A DNA stretch of 64,000 bases from Candidatus Bodocaedibacter vickermanii (lineage in GTDB: Bacteria; Pseudomonadota; Alphaproteobacteria; UBA6184), in contig NZ_CP054719.1 of the NCBI RefSeq assembly GCF_014896945.1, positions 1,327,312 through 1,391,311 on the forward strand. The letters are read 5' to 3'. Positions 10,661 through 17,744 of the stretch are shown one piece after another; position 1 is the stretch's first letter; each line of letters opens with the position of its first letter. The notes under the pieces are model-generated. The model was given only the letters and a program-made list of their open reading frames with translations, was not told where the DNA came from and ran no database searches. A program made the translations under genes and the position numbers.

Positions 10661-11245
10661 ATGGCGCATACGTTTAAATCACTGTTAATTACATCAGTAT
10701 TAACGCTGCCTTCAATTTTTGCAGCAAACGAGTTAGATGTGGTTGCCGCAGCTGGTGCACATTCAGCAGGTGTAGCTGCAGTGCCTGTAGCAGCTCTTCC
10801 CGGAACAACACCAGAGGGCCTGCGAAAAGAAGGAAATGAATTATTCAAATCTGGGCAGAGAGACAGAGCTGCAGAATTGTTTGAGAAATCCGCTAATCTT
10901 TCCGATGCAACACCAATTGATATTCGACAGGCAGCATTTGGCATGCGCGGTCTTGGATCTGATTTTCATGACAGAACCGCAGCGTTGTATGAAAAGTCTG
11001 CAAATCATCCCAGCGCCACACAACTTGATAGGAAAATGGCAGTTGTTGCCCTAATCCATCTTGGGGTTGATTTTTATGCAAGAGCAGTGGTTGTATGTGA
11101 ACAGATCGCAAATCATCCAGATGCAGAACCACAAGATAGGCAATTAGCAATAGACGAAATACGCACTATTGCGAACCAATATGTAGAAGGAAGTTCGGAA
11201 AGAGCAAGGTACCACGCTTTAGCAGATGCTATCTCTGCGAAATAA
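10661..11245 (+). CDS. Secreted repeat protein (Sel1/TPR-like), paralogue 2
   Basis: A 194-residue paralogue with signal peptide MAHTFKSLLITSVLTLPSIFA and three helical repeats (AAELFEKSANLSDATP..., TAALYEKSANHPSATQ..., AVVVCEQIANHPDAEP...). It shares the C-terminal tail SERARYHALADAIS. AACAGGAGACAACAATG gives a clear ribosome binding site. The promoter, coding region and 3' hairpin are repeated as a block with the next gene, so the two arose by tandem duplication. Function is unknown. Confidence 0.75.
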   Translation: MAHTFKSLLITSVLTLPSIFAANELDVVAAAGAHSAGVAAVPVAALPGTTPEGLRKEGNELFKSGQRDRAAELFEKSANLSDATPIDIRQAAFGMRGLGSDFHDRTAALYEKSANHPSATQLDRKMAVVALIHLGVDFYARAVVVCEQIANHPDAEPQDRQLAIDEIRTIANQYVEGSSERARYHALADAISAK

Positions 11246-11265
11246 AAGTTTCAACACACGTGAAT

Positions 11266-11315
11266 CAACTATCGCTTTATGACTTAAGAGTTCTTGAGTT
11301 AATGAGCGATAGTTG
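11266..11315 (+). terminator. 3' hairpin after paralogue 2
   Basis: CAACTATCGCT pairs with AGCGATAGTTG across a 28-base loop, followed by CATGTTTTT. The same hairpin follows the next paralogue. It may be a weak terminator or an mRNA-stabilising 3' end. Confidence 0.5.
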
Positions 11316-11425
11316 TCATGTTTTTGACAGCAACACCCCACTACTATTTTCAAAAAACTTTGATTGGATATAGGGAGTCGTCCAATATCTTTACAAGAGG
11401 GTGGGTTAAATTTTGTGACAGATTC

Positions 11426-11454
11426 TTGACTTTGTCAAAAAATGGATTATATCA
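11426..11454 (+). promoter_or_regulatory. Promoter with palindromic operator-like site, paralogue 3
   Basis: TTGACTTTGTCAA at 11426-11438 is identical to the site upstream of paralogue 2, with TATATC downstream as the -10. The surrounding 80-90 bp (ACAAGAGGGT..., ATGGATTATATC) are also shared between the two genes. Confidence 0.6.
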
Positions 11455-11481
11455 TTTAAGTAATCAGAGCAGGAATCAACA

Positions 11482-11967
11482 ATGACACAGGCATTTAAAT
11501 CACTATTCATCACGTCAATATTAACACTTCCTTCAGTTTTTGCAGCAGACGAGTTATCAGTATTAACACTCCCTGCAATTTTTCCAGCAGACGAGCTACG
11601 GGTGTCCGCCGCAGTAACTGATGCTATTCCAAGAGTAACACCAGCTGAGGTACAAAGACAAGCAGGGCAGTTACGCGGATGGGGACAATCTGAATCCGCC
11701 GCCATATTATTTGAACGGTCTACAACTCTTTCTGAAGTAACACCCCGAGACATTCGATATGCAGCAATAGGCATGTACGATCTTGGGGACGGTTTTTATG
11801 ACAGAGCCGCAGTATTATATGAGCAATCTGCAGGTCATTCTGATGCAACATCAAAGGATAGGAATTTAGCAATAGACGGAATACGCGCTATTGCTGCTAA
11901 ATGTAGAGAGGGGAGTGCGGAAAGAGCGCGATACAACGCTTTAGCAGATGCTATCGCTGCGAAATAA
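11482..11967 (+). CDS. Secreted repeat protein (Sel1/TPR-like), paralogue 3
   Basis: A 161-residue paralogue with signal peptide MTQAFKSLFITSILTLPSVFA. Residues 14-25 (LTLPSVFAADEL) recur almost unchanged at residues 27-38 (LTLPAIFPADEL), a short internal duplication of the signal-peptide end. Two helical repeats follow (AAILFERSTTLSEVTP..., AAVLYEQSAGHSDATS...), then the same tail as paralogue 1 (EGSAERARYNALADAIAA). AGCAGGAATCAACAATG supports the start. Function is unknown. Confidence 0.72.
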   Translation: MTQAFKSLFITSILTLPSVFAADELSVLTLPAIFPADELRVSAAVTDAIPRVTPAEVQRQAGQLRGWGQSESAAILFERSTTLSEVTPRDIRYAAIGMYDLGDGFYDRAAVLYEQSAGHSDATSKDRNLAIDGIRAIAAKCREGSAERARYNALADAIAAK

Positions 11968-11985
11968 AGGTTTCCACAGTTGAAT

Positions 11986-12035
11986 CAACTATCGCTTTAT
12001 GGCTTAAAAGTGTTTGAGTTAATGAGCGATAGTTG
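11986..12035 (+). terminator. 3' hairpin after paralogue 3
   Basis: The same CAACTATCGCT/AGCGATAGTTG stem as after paralogue 2, with a slightly different loop. CATTAGATTTTTTC follows. Confidence 0.5.
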
Positions 12036-12085
12036 TCATTAGATTTTTTCTAAAGAGGATACGGATTGTAATTTTTTCAACCATA

Positions 12086-12125
12086 TTACCTAATGGATCC
12101 TGGGATCATCCCTGGTGCAACGGCA
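12086..12125 (+). repeat. PE hairpin cores (two in tandem)
   Basis: CTGGGATCATCCCTGG is followed directly by GCAACGGCACGTTGC, and ACCTAATGGATC precedes them. These are PE cores without the long arms. Confidence 0.6.
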
Positions 12126-12127
12126 CG

Positions 12128-12435
12128 TTGCAAAGATCTTCGTTCTGTTCATAGTTTGTTAAGAAGTATCTGATACTTTGAAGGTGGTAGGCTTTTAGTA
12201 AACTCAGATCCCACTTGAATGTGGGTGCATCTGATACGCAATGGCGATTTTGGACATAAAGTAGCACAGCGCTGTGTGAACTATGTTCTAGTCTGAACGG
12301 GGATGGTATCCTCTGGACGACGTGTAAATTTTTCAAAACGATTTTTTGAAAAATACCGATTGTATTGCGTCGCGGTGGCGGGGGGTGGACACGCTCTGAG
12401 TAATTTTTTGTGGGTGGGCCCCACTTCAGGGGGGC
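12128..12435. repeat. Repeat R2, copy 1
   Basis: About 300 bp that recur at 48830-49120 in the same orientation. Each copy lies upstream of an R1 copy. Landmarks are AAGTATCTGATA, a hairpin CCCAC-TTGAAT-GTGGG (CCCACATGAGTGTGGG in the other copy), the palindrome CACAGCGCTGTG and GGACACGCTCTGAGTAAT. Minus-strand open frames in the two copies agree only in part and have different ends, so I do not call a gene. It may be a structured RNA or a decayed mobile element. Confidence 0.55.
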
Positions 12436-12466
12436 GCGATCCCCAACACGAAAAAGAATAATTTTC

Positions 12467-12494
12467 TTGACTTTCCGAAAACGTTTTGTATACT
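12467..12494 (+). promoter_or_regulatory. R1 copy A promoter
   Basis: TTGACT (12467-12472) and TATACT (12489-12494) are separated by 16 bp. All four R1 copies keep both boxes and the 16-bp spacing while the spacer sequences differ, which argues for selection on promoter function. Confidence 0.75.
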
Positions 12495-12514
12495 AATAGC
12501 TAGAATTGCGAAGA

Positions 12515-12543
12515 GGCTACCCAAAAACCGGGTAGCCTTTTTT
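12515..12543 (+). terminator. R1 copy A promoter-proximal hairpin and T-run
   Basis: GGCTACCC pairs with GGGTAGCC, followed by six Ts. It lies only about 15 bases after the predicted start, so it would act as an attenuator or release a very short RNA. Confidence 0.7.
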
Positions 12544-12754
12544 CGTTCTACGTCCCAAAAGTATTTCAGCCAAATGATCTGGCAACAGATCCTTGACGAG
12601 GTTTGGTTGAAACACTCAAAGACGAAACGCCGAATCGAATCTCCAGTACAGGAACTCAAACTACCCGATCAGTAGTCACAGCCCTGTAAACAACCCCTAG
12701 AGCCGACGGGCTCGTAAAACACCGACTTTGTATATTGTACTAAAGTCCGCCTTT

Positions 12755-12785
12755 CCCCATTCGTGTAAGAAATGGGGTTCTTTTT
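12755..12785 (+). terminator. R1 copy A 3' terminator
   Basis: CCCCATT pairs with AATGGGG, followed by TTCTTTTT. The same hairpin closes copies B and D. Confidence 0.7.
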
Positions 12786-12822
12786 GCACGTGCGGGTTAC
12801 TGGGGATTCACTCGGTTTTAAA

Positions 12823-12900
12823 CAACGCCAGCGTGACGCTGGCAACGTGACGTTGCATCCGATAGTTAGATCGGTTGTGATTGGACACGGATTTTATATA
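12823..12900 (+). repeat. Palindromic element between R1 and R3
   Basis: The cores CCAGCGTGACGCTGG and GCAACGTGACGTTGC are followed by a PE right arm (TTAGATCGGTTGTG...GGACACGGATTTTATA). The order R1, PE, R3 is the same at copies B and D. Confidence 0.65.
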
Positions 12901-13030
12901 ACTTAACTTTGAAAGCTACAAACACAGCACTTTCAAACAAAACAAGGAACCAAAACACTACTTTTCAACAAAATATCTCAAATTCATTTTTCACCCTTAC
13001 CCCTCCTGCGCCGAAGGTGGGTTCAAATTC
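12893..13030 (+). repeat. Repeat R3, copy 1
   Basis: ATAACTTAACTTTGAAAGCT, CACTTTCAAACAA and CAAATTCATTTTTCACCCTT recur in opposite orientation at 25640-25785 and 61690-61826. Each copy is joined to an R1 copy through a PE. The open frame across this region is made of repeats and is not called. Confidence 0.6.
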
Positions 13031-13059
13031 TTCATCATTCTCTCATATTTCAAACCAAA

Positions 13060-13395
13060 CTCAATCTAACCCAATGGATGCAGCGTCACGCTGCCCTGCG
13101 CCGAAGTTAGGTCAAAAATCTCAAAATTTTCTCACACCTCAAACCACACTCCATCAACATTCATCCCCACATTGTATTTTTACACATCTCAAATCTCCCT
13201 CAATCAAACCTAACGAGTCCAGCGTCACGCTGGCGGATCCCACATATCGGGTTCAGGGATCATCCCTGGTGCAGCATCATGCTGCCTTACGGTTTTCGTT
13301 ATTTGAAATCCGTATCCCATTCCCCCAAATCTCAAATCTCCCTCAATCAAACCTAATGAGTCCAGCGTCACGCTGGTGGATGCAAATTACTTTTT
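13060..13395. repeat. Cluster of PE hairpin cores upstream of gltA
   Basis: The cores CAGCGTCACGCTG (three times), CAGGGATCATCCCTG and CAGCATCATGCTG are separated by AACCTAATGAGTCC-type PE segments and by repeated TCTCAAATCTCCCTCAATCA. No gene is supported here. Confidence 0.6.
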
Positions 13396-13467
13396 TTGCT
13401 GTTGTTTAATCATTGTTAACGTTTGGTTGCTAAAGTATGTGAAAACGTATTAATCAAAGGTCACCTA

Positions 13468-14742
13468 ATGTCACAGAATAATGCGCGCCTTATATTGCCA
13501 AATGGTAAAGAACATGCGTTGGCAGTATTAAAGGGAGCCTCGGGTCCTGATGTCATTGATATTCGTTCATTGTATGATGAGACGGGATATTTTACATATG
13601 ATCCTGGGTTTACGTCTACGGCAAGCTGCGAATCAGGCATCACATTTATTGATGGAGATCAAGGCGTATTATCCCATCGGGGGTATTCCATTGAATCATT
13701 GGCTGAAAACTGTACTTTTTTAGAAGTTGCGCATTTGTTGTTATATGGCGATGTTCCTAATGATCAAGAGTTACAAGCGTTTCAAGCAGACATTTCACAT
13801 CATTCATTGTTGCATGAACAAGCGATTAAGTTTTACGAAGGATTCAATCGGGGTGCTCATCCCATGGCGATCATGATGGGTGTGGTTGGTGGATTGGCGG
13901 CAGTATATCACGATCATTTAGATGTAAATGATACTGAACAACGAGATTTAATCTGTAAGCGATTAATCGCGAAAATACCGACCATTGCAGCGTATGCGTA
14001 TAAGTATTCTATTGGGCAACCCTTTATATATCCATCGAACACGCTGTCCTATGCGGGAAATTTTTTGAAGATGATGTTCGGCGTGCCAACGGAAACGTAT
14101 GAGATAAATCCAATATTGGAACGCGCCTTAGATCGTATTTTTATTTTGCATGCGGATCATGAACAAAATGCATCAACGTCAACAGTTCGACTTGCTGGAT
14201 CAACGGGCGCGGATCCGATTGCGTGTATTGCGGCGGGTGTTGCCAGTTTGTGGGGACCAGCGCATGGTGGGGCTAATGAGGCCGTGCTAAAGATGTTGGC
14301 AGAAATTGGTTCAAAAGAAAATATCCCGGAATACATACGTCGGGCCAAAGATAAAAATGATTCGTTTCGCCTAATGGGTTTTGGACATCGGGTCTATAAA
14401 AACTATGATCCACGCGCCAAAGTAATGCAGAAAACATGTTATGAGGTTTTGGATCAATTGCACGTTCAAAACCCGTTGTTAGAGCTCGCAATAGAGTTAG
14501 AACAATTTGCGTTGAAGGATGAATACTTTATCGAACGAAAATTATATCCCAACGTCGATTTTTATTCAGGAATTATTTTAAATGCAATGGGGATTCCAAC
14601 CAACATGTTTACGGTTATGTTTGCCTTAGCAAGAACTGTAGGGTGGGTTGCCCATTGGAAAGAGATGATTGAAACAGCTAGCCTTAAAATTAGTCGACCA
14701 CGTCAATTGTATACAGGCGAAGTCGGACGAAAGTTACTGTAA
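13468..14742 (+). CDS. gltA: Citrate synthase
   Basis: Condenses acetyl-CoA and oxaloacetate to start the TCA cycle in the cytoplasm. The 424-residue protein has the catalytic regions [47 protein letters not shown] and [12 protein letters not shown] chose ATG 13468 (MSQNNARL) because AAAGG lies upstream and the length is then normal; the frame is open 15 codons further. The gene is monocistronic or leads a short run with the next small gene 16 bp downstream. Confidence 0.97.
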   Translation: MSQNNARLILPNGKEHALAVLKGASGPDVIDIRSLYDETGYFTYDPGFTSTASCESGITFIDGDQGVLSHRGYSIESLAENCTFLEVAHLLLYGDVPNDQELQAFQADISHHSLLHEQAIKFYEGFNRGAHPMAIMMGVVGGLAAVYHDHLDVNDTEQRDLICKRLIAKIPTIAAYAYKYSIGQPFIYPSNTLSYAGNFLKMMFGVPTETYEINPILERALDRIFILHADHEQNASTSTVRLAGSTGADPIACIAAGVASLWGPAHGGANEAVLKMLAEIGSKENIPEYIRRAKDKNDSFRLMGFGHRVYKNYDPRAKVMQKTCYEVLDQLHVQNPLLELAIELEQFALKDEYFIERKLYPNVDFYSGIILNAMGIPTNMFTVMFALARTVGWVAHWKEMIETASLKISRPRQLYTGEVGRKLL

Positions 14743-14758
14743 ATAAAGGGAGATTATA

Positions 14759-14938
14759 ATGAGAAAAATTGCATATAAACAAGAATCTGCTGTATACAAT
14801 TTTCCGGGATTAATGGAACCAAAACGCGAGCGTGCAGTCAATGACAATCGTATTCCCATGTTGGGTATGATTTTTAAGCATGCAGCATTGATGAGCTTTG
14901 CGTTGGGTGCGTTTTATGTAATCCAACTGCTTGTTTAA
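14759..14938 (+). CDS. Small single-span membrane protein, unknown function
   Basis: A 59-residue protein (MRKIAYKQESAVYNFPGLME...) with one C-terminal hydrophobic helix (HAALMSFALGAFYVIQLLV). AAAGGGAG lies at good spacing before the ATG. It sits between gltA and yraN on the same strand, and its stop codon is directly followed by the yraN ATG, so it is probably co-translated. I do not recognise the family. Confidence 0.75.
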   Translation: MRKIAYKQESAVYNFPGLMEPKRERAVNDNRIPMLGMIFKHAALMSFALGAFYVIQLLV

Positions 14939-15307
14939 ATGCAGAATGTATTTCGGAATTCATATAATCGTGGAATGCAGGGCGAATCTGTAGCGCTTGC
15001 CTTTTTAAATTTGCATGGGTATCATATATTAGCAAAACGATATCGCACGCCCTATGGTGAAATTGATATTATTGCACGGTATGAAACTATGATAGTATGT
15101 GTAGAGGTTAAAACTAGAAGTACATTAAACGCTAGTTTACACGCTATACAGGTGCGGCAACAGGAACGGATTATGAACGCCTATTTGCATTTTATTCAAT
15201 CGTTTCCAGATTATGCAAATGATGCAGTACGGTTTGACGTTATTGTGTGTGCACCAAACTCTAAACCGTTACACATTAAAAATGCATTTGAGGCAAATCA
15301 TGATTAA
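14939..15307 (+). CDS. yraN: YraN-family (UPF0102) nuclease-fold protein
   Basis: A 122-residue protein with the UPF0102 signature: GMQGESVALAFLNLHGYHILAKRYRTPYGEIDIIA, then VCVEVKTRS. The E, D and ExK residues are those of a restriction-endonuclease-like fold. The biological role of the family is not settled. The start directly follows the stop of the small gene upstream. The 3' end overlaps the next gene by 8 bases. Confidence 0.88.
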   Translation: MQNVFRNSYNRGMQGESVALAFLNLHGYHILAKRYRTPYGEIDIIARYETMIVCVEVKTRSTLNASLHAIQVRQQERIMNAYLHFIQSFPDYANDAVRFDVIVCAPNSKPLHIKNAFEANHD

Positions 15308-15866
15308 ATCTATTTTCCAATTGAGATATTTTCTCGGAATAAGTTGTATGCTATGTCTTTCAGCGTGCGAGCATTTGAAACAAGACGCAAAATCAGTTGA
15401 GGCCAGTTATCAAAAATCAGCCTCAGATACAGTTATTTACACTAATGTTGTACAAGTATTGCAAAACATTCGAAGGGATTTACCCTCGGAAGCCCGCCTG
15501 ATTGTTTTACAGGGGCGTGTGTTATTGGTGGGGTATGTTGAAAGTGCACAGGAACATATCGATGTAGTGAACGCCGTGTGGAAAATTAAAGGTGTTCAAG
15601 AGGTCATTGATCACTTAGAACATGTGCCAACGAATGAAAAAACGGGATTTGATATCAAGAATACCTTCGTAAAAACTCAGCTGGACACACTGTTCTTAAC
15701 GAATTCAGCGGTACATTATGGGAATTTTCAATACGTAATTTTTAAAAAGAATCTATATGTGTTGGCGCGAACATCTTCAGAGGCAGAAAAAGAAGCGTTT
15801 TATACAATAGTAAAGAAAACGCCGACGATTCAAAAAGTATTCTTTTACAGTACGTATAAACAATAA
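15300..15866 (+). CDS. BON-domain lipoprotein
   Basis: A 188-residue lipoprotein. The N-terminus ends in a lipobox (LSAC, with Cys about residue 22), so it should be lipid-anchored to the envelope. One BON-like segment is clear (LIVLQGRVLLVGYVESAQEHIDVVNAVWKI, then GVQEVIDHL), and a second, degenerate one may follow. I chose ATG 15300 because it gives a proper lipoprotein signal. It overlaps yraN by 8 bases, which suggests coupling. Confidence 0.85.
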   Translation: MIKSIFQLRYFLGISCMLCLSACEHLKQDAKSVEASYQKSASDTVIYTNVVQVLQNIRRDLPSEARLIVLQGRVLLVGYVESAQEHIDVVNAVWKIKGVQEVIDHLEHVPTNEKTGFDIKNTFVKTQLDTLFLTNSAVHYGNFQYVIFKKNLYVLARTSSEAEKEAFYTIVKKTPTIQKVFFYSTYKQ

Positions 15867-15868
15867 TA

Positions 15869-16453
15869 ATGAGTCGCATTATCTTTTTAAATGGCTGCAG
15901 CTCTGCAGGAAAAACGTCCATATCTAAAGCTATTCAAGAGCTTTCTGATACTCCCTGGTTGCACATTGGAATTGATACCTTCATTGGCATGTTGCCATCA
16001 AAATTTTTAGAATTTGGGGATCGCGCATCCGAAGGATATTACTCCTTTATACACAGCGAAAATGAACGGGGAACGTGTATTCAAGTAAAGACTGAGCCCA
16101 GAGGAGAGGTGTTCTTTCAGGAGCATGTACACAAAGTCGTACAACTTTTGGCGGATTTGGGTCATGATATTATTGTGGATGAGGTGATCTTTGATAAAGT
16201 TAGCATGGATCAATATTTTCAGAAACTTAGTAATCATAGGATTTTTCTAGTTCAAGTAATGTGTGATATTAATGTTCTGATAGAGCGTGAACGGTTGCGA
16301 GGGGACAGAACTGTTGGGTTAGCAAATGATCAGTTCGATCGATTAAAATCATTTACCTATAACTATGATTTAATTGCGGATACAACAAAGGTTTCGGCTA
16401 TAGATAATGCTTGCCTAATATTAAGCAACGTACCGTTGCATCCGTTAGGTTAG
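15869..16453 (+). CDS. Chloramphenicol phosphotransferase-like P-loop kinase
   Basis: A 194-residue P-loop protein with FLNGCSSAGKTSISKAIQ (Walker A) and DTPWLHIGIDTFIGMLP, as in the CPT family. CPT proteins are kinases related to chloramphenicol 3-O-phosphotransferase; the substrate here is unknown. The ATG follows the previous stop by 2 bp. The last nine codons (SNVPLHPLG) are encoded by a palindromic element: GCAACGTACCGTTGC and CATCCGTTAGGTTAG supply both the residues and the stop. Confidence 0.8.
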   Translation: MSRIIFLNGCSSAGKTSISKAIQELSDTPWLHIGIDTFIGMLPSKFLEFGDRASEGYYSFIHSENERGTCIQVKTEPRGEVFFQEHVHKVVQLLADLGHDIIVDEVIFDKVSMDQYFQKLSNHRIFLVQVMCDINVLIERERLRGDRTVGLANDQFDRLKSFTYNYDLIADTTKVSAIDNACLILSNVPLHPLG

Positions 16454-16454
16454 T
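16420..16454 (+). repeat. PE core inside the 3' end of a coding sequence
   Basis: GCAACGTACCGTTGC followed by ATCCGTTAGGTTAG is the standard PE core plus arm start. It overlaps the last codons and stop of the CPT-like gene. Confidence 0.7.
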
Positions 16455-16490
16455 GGCCGTGTTTGGTCATTTTAGTTCATGTCACGCTAG

Positions 16491-16570
16491 GCGGCTCAGG
16501 GGGCGCTTGCGCGCGCCAGACGGCAGTTGCCGCCACCAAATCGCATTGAAGTGCGAGTTGCATGATCCGC
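16491..16570 (+). repeat. Cloverleaf repeat R4, copy 1 (imperfect)
   Basis: Outer arms GCGGCTCA and TGATCCGC pair except at one position. Inside are GGCGC/GCGCC, CGGC-AGTT-GCCG and an AAATCGCA/TGCGAGTT hairpin with one mismatch. It corresponds to the perfect cloverleaf at 26643-26716, with several changes that keep pairing. Confidence 0.65.
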
Positions 16571-16584
16571 ATAAGCTTATAAAG

Positions 16585-17643
16585 TTAAGCTGCAGCGAGT
16601 GGACACGATTTAAATTGATATGTCAACAATGTCAGGTAGCTATCTTCTATAGGTGTTTTGTTGTTATGAAAATAGTGGGTTATTCCGGTTAAGATGTTAT
16701 CTGACTTTGAGTTCAACAAAATCGCAGTTAAGAAATCTTTGCGCCCTTGACGCAAGACGTCGCCTGCAGACACTCCAGAAGTGTTATATTGCCATTGATG
16801 CTGTAAGTAGCTACACATAAAGCGAGTGAGTGGTTTTGATAAGGAATGTTCTTCGCAGCGAATCGATTCGTCATCATGGGGATCTCGGATACAAGCGCCC
16901 GTTAAATCACCTCCAATACAGGTGTCGCTGCTAGGCTTAGACAGCCAAGCGGCCTGCACGTCTTCAGAGACTAAAGATAACGAAGCAAACAAAGCTGTTA
17001 GATCGCCAAAGCTTTCATGTAAGGCTCGATGATCCAGTCGACCGGTTCTGAGTAATCCCGGAACCATGGCGTCTAAGCACGCATGCCCAGTTTCATGAGC
17101 CACAACATCAAAGGATGAACATGTGTATTTCATTCGCCCGCTATCAAGGAACTGTGGAAACACCAATTCGTGGGTTCTTGGATCATAATAGGCATTCAAT
17201 GCGCACCCTTCCACACATCCAGCATGTGGGTTAATTGTTAGTAGTGGTTGCTTGTTCCAGTTGGCAGTTGCTACACATATGGGGGTGCAGCCCGTTACAG
17301 GACACCATTGTGGAAAGCTATCCAGCGTATTTTTCCATAATTCTTGTACCAAACGAACAGTTCCATAAGTGCCCTGTGCTTGAGTTATCTGTTGACGCGT
17401 TGTGGGAGATAAAGGTCTTCCTGACTGTGTTAGTGTACGACTGTCGACGGTTAATACATTACTGGGTAAAGCTCCAAGTTTACCATCGATGACTTGGGTT
17501 CTTGGTAAGTCTGTTCTTACTGTTTCGGATAGCAAGGCTTTAGAGGCGTAAAAGCGATCGGGTGAAGTAATAAAGACTTCACTCGCAATCAGTGGGTTAA
17601 TAATAAGACATAGGGATAGTATAGTGTACATATATTTTTTCAT
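16585..17643 (-). CDS. Secreted M4-like zinc metallopeptidase
   Basis: A 352-residue protein from ATG 17643, preceded by AGAGGAAAC. It has a signal peptide (MKKYMYTILSLCLIINPLIA). Zinc-binding HETGH (in VVAHETGHACLD) and a downstream glutamate helix (RALHESFGDLTALF) match the gluzincin/M4-type HExxH...E layout. About ten cysteines in the mature part suggest disulfides and an extracytoplasmic location. The last codons run into repeat sequence near 16.6 kb. Substrate unknown; a degradative or host-directed role is inference. Confidence 0.8.
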   Translation of the reverse strand: MKKYMYTILSLCLIINPLIASEVFITSPDRFYASKALLSETVRTDLPRTQVIDGKLGALPSNVLTVDSRTLTQSGRPLSPTTRQQITQAQGTYGTVRLVQELWKNTLDSFPQWCPVTGCTPICVATANWNKQPLLTINPHAGCVEGCALNAYYDPRTHELVFPQFLDSGRMKYTCSSFDVVAHETGHACLDAMVPGLLRTGRLDHRALHESFGDLTALFASLSLVSEDVQAAWLSKPSSDTCIGGDLTGACIRDPHDDESIRCEEHSLSKPLTRFMCSYLQHQWQYNTSGVSAGDVLRQGRKDFLTAILLNSKSDNILTGITHYFHNNKTPIEDSYLTLLTYQFKSCPLAAA

Positions 17644-17744
17644 GATAGTTTCCTCTTGATTTGAACAACTTGACCCAGGGATTTTTTTATGATTGTTTGG
17701 TAGAGTCACTTTTACATATATAATAATTTTTTATTGGGAATCAA

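Larger units (their letters stand above)
12442..12822 (+). ncRNA. R1 element, copy A: predicted small-RNA gene
   Basis: One of four copies; the others are at 25864-26247, 49297-49567 and 61925-62258. A sigma70-type promoter at 12467-12494 should start a transcript near 12501. A hairpin with T-run follows at once (12515-12543), then an 11-bp stem (12564-12574 with 12602-12612) enclosing GATCTG-GCAA-CAGATC, a GAGCC/GGCTC hairpin, a GACTTT/AAAGTC hairpin and a 3' terminator (12755-12785). There is no credible reading frame. Expected full transcript is about 285 nt, or about 40 nt if the first hairpin terminates. I do not recognise it as 6S, SRP, RNase P or tmRNA. Confidence 0.6.

Noticed and set aside
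12106..12336. Minus-strand open frame in R2 (VLLYVQNRHCVSDAPTF...)
   Set aside because: The same stretch recurs in R2 copy 2, but the two frames differ at both ends and no start signal is seen. I treat it as repeat DNA, with some doubt.
12442..12822. R1 as 6S RNA, SRP RNA, tmRNA or RNase P RNA
   Set aside because: None of the conserved core sequences of these RNAs is visible, and four copies would be abnormal for them.
12909..13409. Plus-strand open frame of 166 codons
   Set aside because: It is assembled from R3 and PE repeat cores, has low-complexity composition and no ribosome binding site. The matching R3 copies do not keep the frame.
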